The notes beneath the pieces are model-generated. The model searched no databases, was not told where the DNA came from, and saw only the letters and a program-made list of their open reading frames with translations. A stretch of 64,000 bases of DNA from Deinococcus sp. Leaf326 (GTDB lineage Bacteria > Deinococcota > Deinococci > Deinococcales > Deinococcaceae). Position numbers and translations under genes: made by a program. The DNA lies in contig NZ_LMOM01000065.1 in the NCBI RefSeq assembly GCF_001424185.1, forward strand, positions 276,618-340,617, given 5' to 3'. This document shows positions 11,877-21,431 of this stretch, one piece after another. Position 1 is the first letter of the stretch. Every line of letters starts with the position of its first letter.

Positions 11877-13406
11877 ATGAGTCCCAGACGCACGGCGCTG
11901 CTCGCGGGCCTGGCCCTCGCTCCTTCCCTATGGCCCGGCGCGGCGGCGCAGACCACGGACCGCGCCAAACTTCAGGCGCTCGGCACGGCCTACGCCCTGT
12001 ACGTCGGGGCCACCTACCTCAAGGACCTGTGTGCCAAACGCGATCCGGCCAGCGCCGCGAAAGTGGGTCAGGCCTACGCCGCGTGGATCAAGACGCAGAA
12101 CCTCGGCAATTTCGAGGCGCAGGTCTCGCAGAAGGTCGGTAAGGAGCGCCTCGCGCAGCTCCGGGCCAATATGGGAGAGAGCCTTCAGTCGCTGGACACT
12201 GCCCTGCAAAAGCTTGGGCCGGCCAACAAGGCGTGCCCGGCCCTGGCGGCGCAGTTGTCGTCGGAGACCTTCGACGTGCGCCGGCAGGTGCCCAACCTGG
12301 GGGCGGTGCTGGGCACGGGCGCCCAGTCCGGCGCCGCGCCCGCTCCCCGCCCGGCCGCCTCCAGCGCCAATGTGGCCGTCTACAGCGTCGCGCAGCTCTC
12401 CTCGCTCATGGCGCAGACCCTCGCTCCTCTGGCCAAGGCCAGCGGCCAGCAGCAGGACGCGGCCGGGCTGAAGAAGTTGCAGTCGCTGGGAACGGTCATC
12501 GCTGTGAGCGGCACGACCCAGCGCTCCCGCTCCATCACCCAGGAAGATGACCGACGCGCGCCGCGCTTTGACGTGTATTGCTACGACATGGCGAAAGACG
12601 CCCCCAACCCCCCCAAAGGTCCGGTGACGGTCGCCGGACGCGTGCGCGAGTTTGACCACGATACGGGTATCACGCTCGACACCTGTGTGGTGCTCAGTGC
12701 GGCGCAGGCCGGTCAGCTCAAGAAGTCCACCGTCGCCGTCGTAGACGCGGCCTGGCGTTTCAAGGCCCAACCGGCCGAGAAGTTTCTGGTGGCCGCCGGG
12801 CAGGGCCTGAAGGACAGCGAGATTCTGGGCGCGTACATGGAACAGTCCACCGGCATCGGGGTGGGCGGCATGGTCCTCACCACCTATCCCGTCTCGTTGT
12901 TCCTGAAAGACGGCACCGTCTACAACGATCCCTACTGGGCGCCGGGCAGCTTCAACTACAAGCTCTCGCGTCAGCTCGAACCCCAGAAATGGGGCAAGTG
13001 GACGCGCCAGGGAAACAATTTCCTGATCCGCTGGGGCGACGGCGACACCGATACCTTCGAGGTCGAGGGGACCCTCAAGGCCCTGCCGGCCGGGACCAAG
13101 CTCAGCGGCGCCTTTCAGACCATCTCCGGCGGCGGCACTACGGCGCTGGGCGGCGACGTGATGGTAGCTGGCGGGGGCAACTACGCGTTCCAGCCCGACG
13201 GAACCTTCAGCGGCGGGCGTTTCGGCAGCGTGAGCAGTTCAAACGTGGCGGCGGGCAGTACCCGCAAGATAGGCGGCACCTACGTGGTCAGCGGGTACGG
13301 CATCACACTCAAGGCTACGGGCGGCCAGGAGCAGCGGCTGTTCTTCGCGCGCTACGACAAGGACCTGCTGTATATCGGCGGCTCGTCCTACACGCCCGAC
13401 CGCTGA
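11877..13406 (+). CDS. Secreted hypothetical protein with C-terminal beta repeats
   Basis: 509 residues from the ATG at 11877, which has TAAGG and GGAG upstream. A signal peptide is clear (LLAGLALAPSLWPGAAAQ). Residues 25-160 look alpha-helical with two Cys (LKDLCAKR, NKACPALA). A Pro/Ala linker follows. The last 200 or so residues are Gly-rich beta sequence in two related copies (LFLKDGTVYNDPYWAPGSFN ... FLIRWGDGDTDTFEVEG and YAFQPDGTFSGGRFGSVSSS ... ITLKATGGQEQRLFFARY), suggesting two calycin- or lipocalin-like barrels. No enzymatic motif is seen. It likely acts in the periplasm or envelope; function unknown. Confidence 0.75.
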   Translation: MSPRRTALLAGLALAPSLWPGAAAQTTDRAKLQALGTAYALYVGATYLKDLCAKRDPASAAKVGQAYAAWIKTQNLGNFEAQVSQKVGKERLAQLRANMGESLQSLDTALQKLGPANKACPALAAQLSSETFDVRRQVPNLGAVLGTGAQSGAAPAPRPAASSANVAVYSVAQLSSLMAQTLAPLAKASGQQQDAAGLKKLQSLGTVIAVSGTTQRSRSITQEDDRRAPRFDVYCYDMAKDAPNPPKGPVTVAGRVREFDHDTGITLDTCVVLSAAQAGQLKKSTVAVVDAAWRFKAQPAEKFLVAAGQGLKDSEILGAYMEQSTGIGVGGMVLTTYPVSLFLKDGTVYNDPYWAPGSFNYKLSRQLEPQKWGKWTRQGNNFLIRWGDGDTDTFEVEGTLKALPAGTKLSGAFQTISGGGTTALGGDVMVAGGGNYAFQPDGTFSGGRFGSVSSSNVAAGSTRKIGGTYVVSGYGITLKATGGQEQRLFFARYDKDLLYIGGSSYTPDR

Positions 13407-13423
13407 AGCCCGGAGATACAAAG

Positions 13424-13459
13424 GGGCCGGACGCCTTTCCTCACGGAGGCGCCCGGCCC
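13424..13459. terminator. Convergent hairpin terminator
   Basis: A 13-bp stem with one mismatch (13424-13436 with 13447-13459) lies between two convergent genes. T-rich bases flank it weakly on both strands, so it probably serves both. Confidence 0.65.
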
Positions 13460-13511
13460 AGATATCTTTGTGACGCGCACGGGTCTCAGGCCCACGCGCG
13501 CAGGGAGCGCC

Positions 13512-14093
13512 TCAGCGGGCGCCGAACTCCTGGACGCCGTAGGTACTGAGGAAACTGCCCGGCTGGTTCAGGAAGGTCACGCCGACCTCGTCGTACTCCG
13601 GCGCCATGATGGCCGCGCAGTGGGCGGGGCTGGCCAGCCACCCGGCCGTCATCTCGCCCAGGGCGTACCCACCGATGATGTTCTCACCGAGCGCCTTCCA
13701 GCCGGTGTACCCGGCCGCCTCGTTGCGTTTCTCGAAGGTGCCGCCCTCCGGGTCGACATGCGCGAAGAAACTCCGGGCCGCCATGTCCTGCGCGTAGGCG
13801 CGGGCCGACTTTGCCAGATACCCGTTCCAGGTCAGGGCGCCCACTGCCGGCATGTACTGGTTCCCGCAGGTCCGGCCCACGGCGCGGGCGGCGTTCAATT
13901 CACGCAGCAGCTGCGCCTCCGCGGCAGTCTGGGTCTGGTCACCGGGATTCGGCTTGGCGGTAGCCCCGACCGCTGCTGGAGGTGCGTCTACCGGATTGGG
14001 GGCAGAACTGGTACTGCCCCCGACCTTCACCCCGCTTCCACAGGCGGCGAGAAGGAGAGGGAGAAGCAGCAGGGGCAGGGGGCGACACGTCAT
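13512..14093 (-). CDS. CAP/SCP-domain lipoprotein
   Basis: 193 residues. The start is the ATG at 14093, preceded by AAAGGA and followed by a lipoprotein signal peptide with lipobox LLLAACGSG, so the mature protein should be lipid-anchored at Cys. The mature part holds a CAP (cysteine-rich secretory protein, PR-1) domain: LLRELNAAR, LTWNGYLAKSARAYAQDMA, FFAHVDPEGGTFEKRNEAAGY, ALGENI and AGWLASPAHCAAIMAPEYDEVGV. Bacterial CAP proteins (YkwD-like) are extracytoplasmic; substrates are generally unknown. The frame is open 45 codons upstream, but that segment lacks signal-peptide character. Confidence 0.87.
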   Translation of the reverse strand: MTCRPLPLLLLPLLLAACGSGVKVGGSTSSAPNPVDAPPAAVGATAKPNPGDQTQTAAEAQLLRELNAARAVGRTCGNQYMPAVGALTWNGYLAKSARAYAQDMAARSFFAHVDPEGGTFEKRNEAAGYTGWKALGENIIGGYALGEMTAGWLASPAHCAAIMAPEYDEVGVTFLNQPGSFLSTYGVQEFGAR

Positions 14094-14187
14094 GAGGGTC
14101 CTTTGCGCCGGCAGACTGCCCCGGCGACTGATGTCCCTACAGACTAGAAAGTCAGTCCTCTCCAAATCTTGACAGCCGCACAAGCGT

Positions 14188-14215
14188 CTGTGGGGGGGGG
14201 ATGGTCCACCCCCCC
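14188..14215. other. G/C-run hairpin in the ftsY downstream gap
   Basis: GTGGGGGGG pairs with CCCCCCCAC around a short loop, between the ftsY stop and the CAP gene. There is no T-tract. It may impede transcription or block RNA decay; it may also be only a low-complexity run. Confidence 0.4.
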
Positions 14216-14239
14216 ACACCGGACCCATGCCGCACTGGC

Positions 14240-15187
14240 CTACTGGGGCAACTGCACGTCGAACAAGGCCCGCACGAAATCGCGGCTGTCGAAGGGCTGG
14301 AGGTCGCCGGCCTGCTCGCCCACCCCGATGAACTTGATGGGCACCCCCAGTTCGCGGACGATAGGCACGAGGATACCGCCCTTGGCCGTGCCGTCGAGCT
14401 TGGTCACGACCACCCCAGTCAGGGGGGTGGATTCGTGGAACTTCTTGGCCTGCTGCAGCCCGTTCTGGCCCGTCACGGCGTCGAGCACCAGCCAGACCTC
14501 GGTCGGCTCGCCGGGGTCGGCCTTGTCCACCACGCGCTGCACCTTTTTCAGTTCCTCCATCAGGTTGTGCTTGTTGTGCAGCCGTCCGGCCGTGTCGATG
14601 AGCAGCAGGTCGGTGCCGCGCGCCTTGCGGGCACTCGCCGCGTCGAAGGCCACCGCGGCCGGGTCGCCCCCCTCCGGGCCCTGCACCACCGGCACGCCCA
14701 GGCGCTCACCCCACACGCCGAGTTGCGCGCCCGCCGCCGCGCGGAAGGTGTCGCCCGCCGCGAACATCACGCTCCGGCCACGCTCCATGTAGTACTGCCC
14801 GAGCTTGGCGATGGTGGTCGTCTTGCCCACGCCGTTCACCCCGATCACCATGACCACGTGTCCCTTGGGGTCTACACGGCTGCGGCCGACCTCGGGCGCG
14901 AAGCCCAACTTACGGAACTCGGCGCGCCGGGCGTCGGGTTCGAGTTGCAGGGTCAGCGCCTGCATGAGGGCGTCTTGCAGGTTGCCCCCGCCGATTCGTC
15001 GGATGTCCTCGATGATCTCCTCGGTTGCCGCGCGGCCCACATCGGCAGCGATCAGGGCGTACTCGAGGTCCTCAATGGTATCCATGCGCGTGAACGCCGC
15101 CTGAACGTCGCCTCCCAGGTCGGCCGTGCCGCTGAGCTGCGCGCGGGTCTTGCCCAGGCCGGCACGCAGACGGTCGAGCCAGCTCAC
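14240..15187 (-). CDS. ftsY: Signal recognition particle receptor FtsY
   Basis: 315-residue SRP receptor GTPase. The NG domain is complete: N-domain helix bundle (LRAGLGKTRAQL), G1 GVNGVGKTTTIAKL, G2/DTFRAAAGAQL, G3 DTAGRLHNKHNLMEEL, G4 TKLDGTAKGG and the C-terminal GVGEQAGDLQPFD. It docks ribosome-bound Ffh at the membrane. The long acidic A domain of the E. coli protein is missing, as in other short FtsY proteins, so membrane contact would rely on the N-terminal amphipathic helix. The GTG start has GGAG upstream. Confidence 0.95.
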   Translation of the reverse strand: MSWLDRLRAGLGKTRAQLSGTADLGGDVQAAFTRMDTIEDLEYALIAADVGRAATEEIIEDIRRIGGGNLQDALMQALTLQLEPDARRAEFRKLGFAPEVGRSRVDPKGHVVMVIGVNGVGKTTTIAKLGQYYMERGRSVMFAAGDTFRAAAGAQLGVWGERLGVPVVQGPEGGDPAAVAFDAASARKARGTDLLLIDTAGRLHNKHNLMEELKKVQRVVDKADPGEPTEVWLVLDAVTGQNGLQQAKKFHESTPLTGVVVTKLDGTAKGGILVPIVRELGVPIKFIGVGEQAGDLQPFDSRDFVRALFDVQLPQ

Positions 15188-15277
15188 GCGCCGCTCCGGG
15201 GCAGGATGTGACTTACAGGAAGGTGCATAACCTCAGCATACCGCGCTCAAGGTCGGCCGACCGTGTCGCCGGGCTGC

Positions 15278-15778
15278 TCAGCCGTACTGCGCCTTGTGGG
15301 CTTTTTTCCGCTTGGCGTAGGTCTCGTTCGCCTCGGCCTCGTCCCACTTCGCCTTGAAGATACGGGCCGACTCGGCCTTGACCGGGTCCTCGGGGCTGCG
15401 GGGCAGTTCGGCGCGGCCGTGCGCGCCACTCTGGCCCTTCTTGCCCTCGGGCACGGGGCCGTCGTACTTCTTGCCGCCCTTGTGGTTGGCGTAGCGCCGC
15501 GAGCGGGTGTACCCCATCTGGAGAAACTTGCGGGCCATGTCGGCCCCCACGAAGTCATCCTGCGCGAGGTAGTCGAGAAACATCGCGTAGATCTTCTCGC
15601 TGCTCCCGCGCGCCGCGTCCGGCGTGGCGAATCGCCAGTGGGGCAGGATCTCGGCCTTGTACGGCTGAACAAGCAGTACACCCTGCTCACCTATGCCGAC
15701 CCGGTAGAGCTCGGGGTGGGCACGCAGGTCAAGGTCTGCATAGTGCAGCGCGTAGTCGAATTTGGGTTTACCGGCCAC
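15278..15778 (-). CDS. DUF4385 family protein
   Basis: 166 residues from a GTG start at 15778 with GGAGG 5 nt upstream; the longer open frame would run into the preceding terminator. The sequence FDYALHYADLDLRAHPELYRVG, GEQGVLLVQPYKAEILPHWRF, SSEKIYAMFLDYLAQDDFVG and ARKFLQMGYTRSRRYANHKGG matches my memory of DUF4385, a small uncharacterised family of bacteria and some viruses. The C-terminus is Lys/Glu-rich. It lies just downstream of dps but is separated from it by a double hairpin, so it is probably transcribed independently or by readthrough. Confidence 0.8.
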   Translation of the reverse strand: MAGKPKFDYALHYADLDLRAHPELYRVGIGEQGVLLVQPYKAEILPHWRFATPDAARGSSEKIYAMFLDYLAQDDFVGADMARKFLQMGYTRSRRYANHKGGKKYDGPVPEGKKGQSGAHGRAELPRSPEDPVKAESARIFKAKWDEAEANETYAKRKKAHKAQYG

Positions 15779-15806
15779 GTTGACCTCCAGCTCAGACCTC
15801 CGGCCC

Positions 15807-15891
15807 AAAGCAAAAGGCCACCAGGCTGCCCCAGTGGCCCTGACACTCTCCCGCTTTGCTCGGCCCCTTCGGGGCGGCGGGGAGGGTGTCA
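15807..15891 (-). terminator. Double-hairpin terminator after dps
   Basis: On the minus strand a long near-perfect stem (15841-15854 with 15877-15891, with an inner GCCCC/GGGGC stem) is followed by a second stem (15816-15821 with 15834-15839) and then TTTT. The first stem includes the dps stop codon. Confidence 0.75.
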
Positions 15892-16503
15892 GTTCATCCG
15901 GTCGTCGTCCATGATTGCCTGGAGCATCCACCGGATCTTGTCGGTCGTGGCGGCGTATCCGTTGTACATGTCGGCCGTGGCAGGGTCGTTGTGGTCGTCC
16001 ACCGTCTTGCTGTCGTCGCGGTAAGCCCTGGAGATACGGGTCAGGTCCTGCACGAGGTCGGCAACCTGGGTGCGGGCGTCGCGCACGGTCTCGGTGGGCA
16101 CCTTGATCACGCTGTAGCGTTCGAGGTCGCTCGGGGCACTCGCCGGGCTGCCGCCGAGGGCCACGAGGCGCTCGGCCTGCTCGTCGATGCTCTCGAAGAA
16201 CTCCTCGATGAACTCGTCGTAGGCGAGGTGCAGGTCGCGGAAGAAGCGGCCGCGGATGTCCCAGTGATACTTCTTGAACTTCAGGTACAGCGTGATGGTG
16301 GTCGAGAGGTTACGCTGCAGCGTCTCGGCGACGACCTGAAATTCCTCTTCCGAGAGGTAGTTGTGGTCCACCAGCGCATTGTTGGTGACGTTCATGTGGG
16401 CGGCGTCGGCCTGGTCCGTGTTCTGGGCCACGGCGGCGACCGGCGCGCCGTCCGAAGTCTCCTGCAGGGGGGCCTTCTTGGAAGACTTGCTCTTCTTGGT
16501 CAT
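15889..16503 (-). CDS. dps: DNA-protection protein Dps (Dps1-like)
   Basis: 204-residue ferritin-like Dps. The ferroxidase signature is present in YHWDIRGRFFRDLHLAYDEF followed by EEFFESIDEQAERL. The N-terminus is a long Lys/Ser-rich tail (MTKKSKSSKKAP) leading to HMNVTNNALVDHNYLSEEEF, which resembles the metal-site loop and DNA-binding tail of D. radiodurans Dps1. Dodecamers oxidise Fe(II) with peroxide and coat DNA. The ATG is preceded by TAGCGT 6 nt upstream, indicating a leaderless transcript. Confidence 0.93.
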   Translation of the reverse strand: MTKKSKSSKKAPLQETSDGAPVAAVAQNTDQADAAHMNVTNNALVDHNYLSEEEFQVVAETLQRNLSTTITLYLKFKKYHWDIRGRFFRDLHLAYDEFIEEFFESIDEQAERLVALGGSPASAPSDLERYSVIKVPTETVRDARTQVADLVQDLTRISRAYRDDSKTVDDHNDPATADMYNGYAATTDKIRWMLQAIMDDDRMN

Positions 16504-16509
16504 GGGGTC

Positions 16510-16515
16510 ACGCTA
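16510..16515 (-). promoter_or_regulatory. -10-like element TAGCGT of dps
   Basis: TAGCGT on the minus strand, 6 nt before the dps ATG, matches the leaderless-promoter spacing seen elsewhere. No convincing -35 was identified. Confidence 0.5.
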
Positions 16516-16578
16516 CGCCCCCCCACGAAAGCGCGCCCATAGCCGTTTCTTCACGTTTCCGCCGCCTAGGCCGCCCTC

Positions 16579-17481
16579 TCAGGTCCGGGCGAAGACCAGC
16601 CGGTTGGCCTCCACCCGCAGCGCCGCTCCGCCCGAGGCGCACAGTTCGCCGAGGTGGGCACTGACCACCGCGCGGTTGAGCACCAGGGCCGCCGCGTCCG
16701 TCATGACGACCCCCAGCGCGGCGCACACGCGGGCCAGCACCTCGTCCACGCCCGCCTCGCCGACCGCGAGGGCCCGCTGCACCGCGCCGGTGGTTCTTTC
16801 GTAGGCCGCGAGATTCTCAGCCACCAGGCCAGCGAGGTCGTCGGTCGGAGCGCCGTGGCCCGGCACGGTCAGGCGCACACCCGTCAGGCGCCCCAGTGCC
16901 CCGGCGCTCGCCTTCTGGGCGGCCGAGTCGGCACAGAAGGTCAGGGGATGGCGCGCGAGCGCGGCCGGACCGAACAGGGCGTCGGCGGCGTACAACACGT
17001 CTCCGGCACGGACCGCGTACATCTGGGCGGCGTGGCCCGGCACGGCCAGCAGCTCCAGCGTTACGCCACCCAGGGTCTGTATGCCCTCCCCCACCGGCTG
17101 CGCGGGGCTGGAGGGGGCCAGCAGGAACTTCCCGCGCAGCTCAAGCGGGGGCCACGCGCCGTACAGCGACAACGGCTCCAGGACAGGGTGGGTGATGATT
17201 GCCGACTCCAGCGGAGGAGCGTGGACCGGAATGTCCGGATACCTGCCCAGGATGTGCGCGTTGCCGCCGTGGTGGTCCGCGTGGCTGTGGGTGTTCAGGA
17301 TAGCCGAGGGCCGCAGGCCTGCCCCCGCGACCGCGCGCAGCAGCTTGCGGGCGTGCGAGTCGTCCAGACCGGTGTCAATGAGCAGGGCCCCACCGCCCCC
17401 GTCCCCCGCGGCCAGCACGAGGCTGTTGACCGCGCCGGGAAACAGGAACACGCCGGGAGCCAGTGGAGTCAGGTCACTCAT
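16579..17481 (-). CDS. MBL-fold hydrolase
   Basis: 300 residues. The metallo-beta-lactamase core is clear: LLIDTGLDD, NTHSHADHHGGNAHIL (HxHxDH), LLAVPGHAAQMYAVRAGDVLYAAD and LTVPGHGAP. This is the glyoxalase II / broad MBL-hydrolase arrangement rather than a beta-lactamase. The C-terminal 80 residues are helical (winged-helix-like: EVLARVCAALGVVMTDAAALVLNRAVVSAHLGEL), a common appended domain in this group. TACGCT lies 6 nt before the ATG. Substrate unknown. Confidence 0.86.
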   Translation of the reverse strand: MSDLTPLAPGVFLFPGAVNSLVLAAGDGGGGALLIDTGLDDSHARKLLRAVAGAGLRPSAILNTHSHADHHGGNAHILGRYPDIPVHAPPLESAIITHPVLEPLSLYGAWPPLELRGKFLLAPSSPAQPVGEGIQTLGGVTLELLAVPGHAAQMYAVRAGDVLYAADALFGPAALARHPLTFCADSAAQKASAGALGRLTGVRLTVPGHGAPTDDLAGLVAENLAAYERTTGAVQRALAVGEAGVDEVLARVCAALGVVMTDAAALVLNRAVVSAHLGELCASGGAALRVEANRLVFART

Positions 17482-17526
17482 GGGAGCAGCGTAGAGTGCC
17501 CGCCTCCCTGCCGGACGCGTGCGGCG

Positions 17527-17532
17527 TAAGCT
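17527..17532 (+). promoter_or_regulatory. -10-like element TAAGCT before the permease
   Basis: TAAGCT ends 7 nt before the ATG at 17540. Transcription would begin at or next to the ATG, excluding the upstream GTG as start. Confidence 0.5.
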
Positions 17533-17539
17533 GCCGGAT

Positions 17540-19753
17540 ATGGCGCAGGCCCCCGGCGATCCGACTTCTCCAGTTCCTTCCTCCCAGAGCGCCTTCCAGC
17601 GCTGGTTTTTCGAAACGGACGCGCCCGAGCCGCAGGGCTTCTACGAGGGCGAGCAGCAGGTCAAGGCCCAGCACCACACCCAGCCGTGGTGGAAGGTGAT
17701 GTGCCTGACCGGCGTGGACTACTTCTCGACCCTGGGCTACCAGCCGGGCATCGCCGCCCTGGCCGCCGGCGCACTGTCGCCGATCGCCACGCTGGTCCTG
17801 GTGCTCGTGACCCTGTTCGGCGCGCTGCCCATGTACCGCCGGGTCGCGGGCGAGAGCCCGCACGGCGACGGCAGCCTCTCGATGCTCGAACGGCTGCTGA
17901 GCTACTGGCCCAGCAAGGTGCTCGTCCTGTCGCTGCTGGGCTTCGTGGCGACGGGCTTCGTCATCACCATCACGCTCTCGGCCGCCGACGCGGCGGCGCA
18001 CATGACCGAGAACCCCTTTCTGCGCTCGGCACTGCATGGCCAGGAGGTCGCCATCGCCCTGGCGCTTATCGCGCTGCTGGGGGCGGTGTTTCTCAAGGGC
18101 TTCAAGGAGGCCATCGGCATCGCGGTCGTGCTCGTCGTGCTGTACCTGAGCCTGAGCCTCGTGGTGGTCGGCAACGGCGCGCTCGAGGTACTGCGCAACC
18201 CGCAGGTGGCCGGCGACTGGTGGGCGGCGCTGCGGTCGAGTTACGCCTCGCCGCTGGCGATCATCGGGGCGGCCCTGCTCGTGTTCCCGCGCCTGGCCCT
18301 GGGGCTCTCGGGCTTCGAGACCGGCGTGGTCGTCATGCCCCTCGTCCGGGGCGACGCCGGCGACACCGAGGCCCAGCCCACCGGCCGCATCCGCAACACG
18401 CGCAAGCTCCTGACGAGCGCGGCGCTCATCATGAGCGTGATGCTGATCGGCTCGGCCTTCGTCACGACCTTTCTCGTGCCGCGCGCCGCCTTCTGGCCCG
18501 ACATCACCGTCTCGCGCAACGTGAACGCTGCCGACCTCTCGGCCGGACGCGCCGTGCTGAACGTGCCGCTCGACAACCCGAACAACCCACACGAGCTCTA
18601 CAGCCTGGGCCTGCCGGCCGGGCGCACCGGCACCTTCACCCTCCCCGCACAGACGGTGGGCGGGCCGGTCGACCTGAGCGTCACCGTCACCCGCAACGCC
18701 GCGGGCGGCTCGGCCACCGTAACGGTGTTCAAGCCGGCCGGCGAGGCGAACGGGCGGGCCCTGGCCTATCTCGCGCACGAGCGCCTGGGCGAGGGGTTCG
18801 GCAGTCTCTATGACCTGTCGACCATCCTGATCCTGTGGTTTGCGGGGGCGTCGGCGATGGCGGGTCTGCTCAACATCGTGCCGCGCTACCTGCCCCGCTA
18901 CGGCATGGCCCCCGAGTGGGCGCGCGCGACCCGGCCGCTGGTGGTGCTGTTCATCGCCGTCAGCGCGCTGGTGACGGCACTGTTCCGCGCCGACGTGGAC
19001 GCCCAGAGCGGGGCCTACGCGACCGGGGTGCTGGCCCTGATGACCTCGGCGGCCATCGCCGTGTTCCTCACCGAGCGCCGGCGCGGGCACCGGGGGCCGA
19101 GCGTCCTGTTCGGAATCATCAGCCTGCTGTTCGTCTACACGAGCGCCGTGACCATCCGCGAACGCCCCGAGGGCCTGTGGATCGCGCTGCTGTTCATCCT
19201 GGCCATCCTCATCGTCAGCGTGGCCTCCCGCGTGAGCCGCAGCACCGAACTCCGCGTGCAGCGGGTGGTCTTCGACGACAAGGCGACCGCGATGCTCGGG
19301 CGCGTCCGCGAACGCGGGCTGCCCCTGCGCTTCATCGCCAACCGCCTGAACGCGGGCGACAACGCCGAATACGTCCTCAAGGCGCTCGACGTGCGCCTCG
19401 ACAACCACCTGTCGGGCGGGCAGGCGGCGCTGTTTCTGGAGGTCGAGATCACCGACGCGAGCGATTTCGCGGCGACTGTACCTGTCACGGGCGTCAAGGT
19501 CGGCCCGCACCTGATCCTGCGCGCGCGCGGCAGCAGCGTGCCCAACACGCTGGCGGCCGTGCTGCTCTACGTGCGCGACCTGACCGGCACGCCGCCCCAC
19601 GTGTACTTCGAGTGGTCGGAGAAGGGACCGGCCGGCAACGCCCTGCGCTTCCTGCTCGCGGGCGAGGGCGACATTCCGCCGCTCACGCACGAGGTCCTGC
19701 GCGTGGCCGAGCGCGACGCGGCGCGGCGACCGGTGGTTCATGTCGGGGGCTGA
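17540..19753 (+). CDS. APC-superfamily amino acid permease with extracytoplasmic insert and soluble tail
   Basis: 737 residues. The first 350 or so contain the APC-type core with about eight spans ([21 protein letters not shown] and [15 protein letters not shown] are typical). An insert of about 100 residues (roughly 320-420: [19 protein letters not shown] ... [20 protein letters not shown]) has beta character and should face outside. Further spans are followed by a soluble C-terminal domain of about 175 residues that starts after [16 protein letters not shown]. Architecture resembles large KUP/APC-like transporters with cytosolic regulatory tails. The ATG at 17540 is chosen because TAAGCT lies 7 nt upstream; a GTG at 17519 lies before that box. 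Its 3-prime end overlaps the aminotransferase gene. Confidence 0.85.
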   Translation: MAQAPGDPTSPVPSSQSAFQRWFFETDAPEPQGFYEGEQQVKAQHHTQPWWKVMCLTGVDYFSTLGYQPGIAALAAGALSPIATLVLVLVTLFGALPMYRRVAGESPHGDGSLSMLERLLSYWPSKVLVLSLLGFVATGFVITITLSAADAAAHMTENPFLRSALHGQEVAIALALIALLGAVFLKGFKEAIGIAVVLVVLYLSLSLVVVGNGALEVLRNPQVAGDWWAALRSSYASPLAIIGAALLVFPRLALGLSGFETGVVVMPLVRGDAGDTEAQPTGRIRNTRKLLTSAALIMSVMLIGSAFVTTFLVPRAAFWPDITVSRNVNAADLSAGRAVLNVPLDNPNNPHELYSLGLPAGRTGTFTLPAQTVGGPVDLSVTVTRNAAGGSATVTVFKPAGEANGRALAYLAHERLGEGFGSLYDLSTILILWFAGASAMAGLLNIVPRYLPRYGMAPEWARATRPLVVLFIAVSALVTALFRADVDAQSGAYATGVLALMTSAAIAVFLTERRRGHRGPSVLFGIISLLFVYTSAVTIRERPEGLWIALLFILAILIVSVASRVSRSTELRVQRVVFDDKATAMLGRVRERGLPLRFIANRLNAGDNAEYVLKALDVRLDNHLSGGQAALFLEVEITDASDFAATVPVTGVKVGPHLILRARGSSVPNTLAAVLLYVRDLTGTPPHVYFEWSEKGPAGNALRFLLAGEGDIPPLTHEVLRVAERDAARRPVVHVGG

Positions 19754-20942
19754 GCCCACGCCGGGGGCTGGCAGCCGGGGCTGGGCGTCCGGGCGCGCAG
19801 CGGCCGTGCCGGGCAGCGTCTTCGGGCAGATGAACGCGGCGGCCGGCCGGGCGCGCGCCGCCGGGCTGGAGGTCATCGACCTGAGCATCGGCAGCAGCGA
19901 CCAACCGCCGCCCGAGCCTGCCCTCGCGGCGCTGCGGGAGGCCACCCACGACCCAGCCACCTACCGCTATCCGCTGTTCTCGGACACCGCGCCGCTGCGG
20001 GAGGCGGCCGCCGCGTACCTGGCGCGGCGCTTCGGCGTGACCGTGGACCCGGAGACCGAGGTGCTGCCCCTCATCGGCGCCCAGGAAGGCCTGGCCCACC
20101 TGCTGTTGGCCGTGACCGACCCCGGTGACACCCTGCTGCTGCCCGACCCCTGTTACCCGCCCTATCTGGGCGCGGCGGCGGTGGCGGGCCTGCGCACCGT
20201 GCCGCTGCCCCTGTTGCCCGCGCGCGGCTTCCTGCCCGACCTCGACGCGGTGCCGGCAGACACGGCCCCCCGCGCCCTGCTACTCAACTACCCCAACAAC
20301 CCGACCTCGGCCGTGGCCGACGAGGCCTTCTTCGCTCGCGCCGCCGCGTGGTGCCGTGCGCGGGGCACGCTGCTCATCCACGACCACCCCTACGCCGAGC
20401 TCACCTTCGGGGGCTACCGCGCGCCGAGTGCGCTGGGGGCGGGCCTGGAAGGCGTCGTCGAACTCCATTCGCTGAGCAAGACCCATCACCTGGGCGGCTT
20501 CCGGGTGGGCTTCGCTGCCGGAGACGCGGGGGCCATCGCGGCGCTCGCGCGGGTCAAGGGAGCGGTAGATTTCCACGCGTACCTGGGGATCCAGCGGGCG
20601 GCGACGGTGGCCCTGGGCTTGCCCGACGCCCTGGGCCGGGCGGCCGCGCGCATCTTCGAAGAGCGGCGCGACACCCTGGTGCCGGCCCTGCGGGCACTGG
20701 GCTGGGAGGTCGCCACCCCGCAGGCGAGCATGTACGTCTGGGCGCAGGTACCGGGCCTGACCGACAGCGTGGCCTACGCCGTGCGCGTGGCCGAGGACAC
20801 CGGCGTGGTCCTGAATCCGGGGCGGGCCTTCGGAACACGGGGCGAGGGCTCCGTGCGCTTCGCGCTCGTGCAGCCGCCGCCGCGTCTGGCCGAGGCGGCG
20901 CGGCGACTGGCCCAGGCGCCGGTACAGGGCCGGCAATCGTAG
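19740..20942 (+). CDS. Class I/II PLP aminotransferase
   Basis: 400 residues of fold type I aminotransferase. [20 protein letters not shown], the glycine-rich AQEGLAHLL loop, [22 protein letters not shown] and the PLP-lysine motif [18 protein letters not shown] are present. The overall pattern is closest to LL-diaminopimelate / alanine-type aminotransferases such as DapL- or DapC-like enzymes, but the substrate cannot be assigned. The ATG overlaps the permease gene by 14 bp, so the two are probably co-translated and may act on the same amino acid. Confidence 0.87.
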   Translation: MSGAEPTPGAGSRGWASGRAAAVPGSVFGQMNAAAGRARAAGLEVIDLSIGSSDQPPPEPALAALREATHDPATYRYPLFSDTAPLREAAAAYLARRFGVTVDPETEVLPLIGAQEGLAHLLLAVTDPGDTLLLPDPCYPPYLGAAAVAGLRTVPLPLLPARGFLPDLDAVPADTAPRALLLNYPNNPTSAVADEAFFARAAAWCRARGTLLIHDHPYAELTFGGYRAPSALGAGLEGVVELHSLSKTHHLGGFRVGFAAGDAGAIAALARVKGAVDFHAYLGIQRAATVALGLPDALGRAAARIFEERRDTLVPALRALGWEVATPQASMYVWAQVPGLTDSVAYAVRVAEDTGVVLNPGRAFGTRGEGSVRFALVQPPPRLAEAARRLAQAPVQGRQS

Positions 20943-20977
20943 GCTGAAACAGGCTCTGCTTACTGACCGTATGTAGA

Positions 20978-21430
20978 ATGATAGAGATGAGGGCTTCCGG
21001 CACAACGGGCAGGCAGATGCAGATTCTGCTGGTAGAGGACAGCGAGGCCGACGCCTTTCTGACCCAGGCGGCCTTCGAGACCCTCTCTCTGCCTCCCCAG
21101 TTCACGGTCTGTGCCGACGGCCTGTTCGCCATCGAGCACCTTCAGGGACTGCTCCGCGAGCAGCAGCCTCTGCCTGACCTGCTGCTCGTGGACATCAATA
21201 TGCCGCGCATGGACGGCTTCGAGCTGATCGCCTACCTCAAGGCCAACGAGGACCTGCGGCACCTGCCGGTGCTCGTTTTCAGCACGAGCAGCGCTCCGCA
21301 GGACGTACGGCGCTCCTACGAGGCGCACGCGAGCAGCTACATCTGCAAGCCGGTGGCCTACCCCGACTACGACCGCGTGGTCCAGGCCGTCGAGGCGTTC
21401 TGGATGAACACGGCCCGCCTGCCCACCTGA
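20978..21430 (+). CDS. Single-domain response regulator (Rcp1-like)
   Basis: 150 residues. ILLVEDSEADAFLTQAAFE supplies the acidic pocket, LLLVDINMPRMDGFEL the phospho-acceptor Asp, LVFSTSSAPQDV the switch Thr/Ser and YICKPVAYPDY the conserved Lys. The EDSEADAF beginning is typical of the Rcp1 group that partners phytochrome-like histidine kinases. No output domain is present and no kinase is adjacent. The start is uncertain: ATG at 20978, 20987 or 21017; the last starts right at the receiver domain. Confidence 0.9.
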   Translation: MIEMRASGTTGRQMQILLVEDSEADAFLTQAAFETLSLPPQFTVCADGLFAIEHLQGLLREQQPLPDLLLVDINMPRMDGFELIAYLKANEDLRHLPVLVFSTSSAPQDVRRSYEAHASSYICKPVAYPDYDRVVQAVEAFWMNTARLPT

Positions 21431-21431
21431 G

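Noticed and set aside
14188..14215. G/C-run hairpin as a ftsY terminator
   Set aside because: No T-tract on the minus strand; kept only as an unexplained hairpin.
17474..19960. 828-aa minus ORF over the permease
   Set aside because: Composed of Arg/Gly/His/Gln runs typical of reverse-complement frames; the plus-strand permease is well supported.
20951..20979. Promoter TAGAAT before the response regulator
   Set aside because: The -10-like box overlaps the first candidate ATG and no -35 is at a suitable distance.
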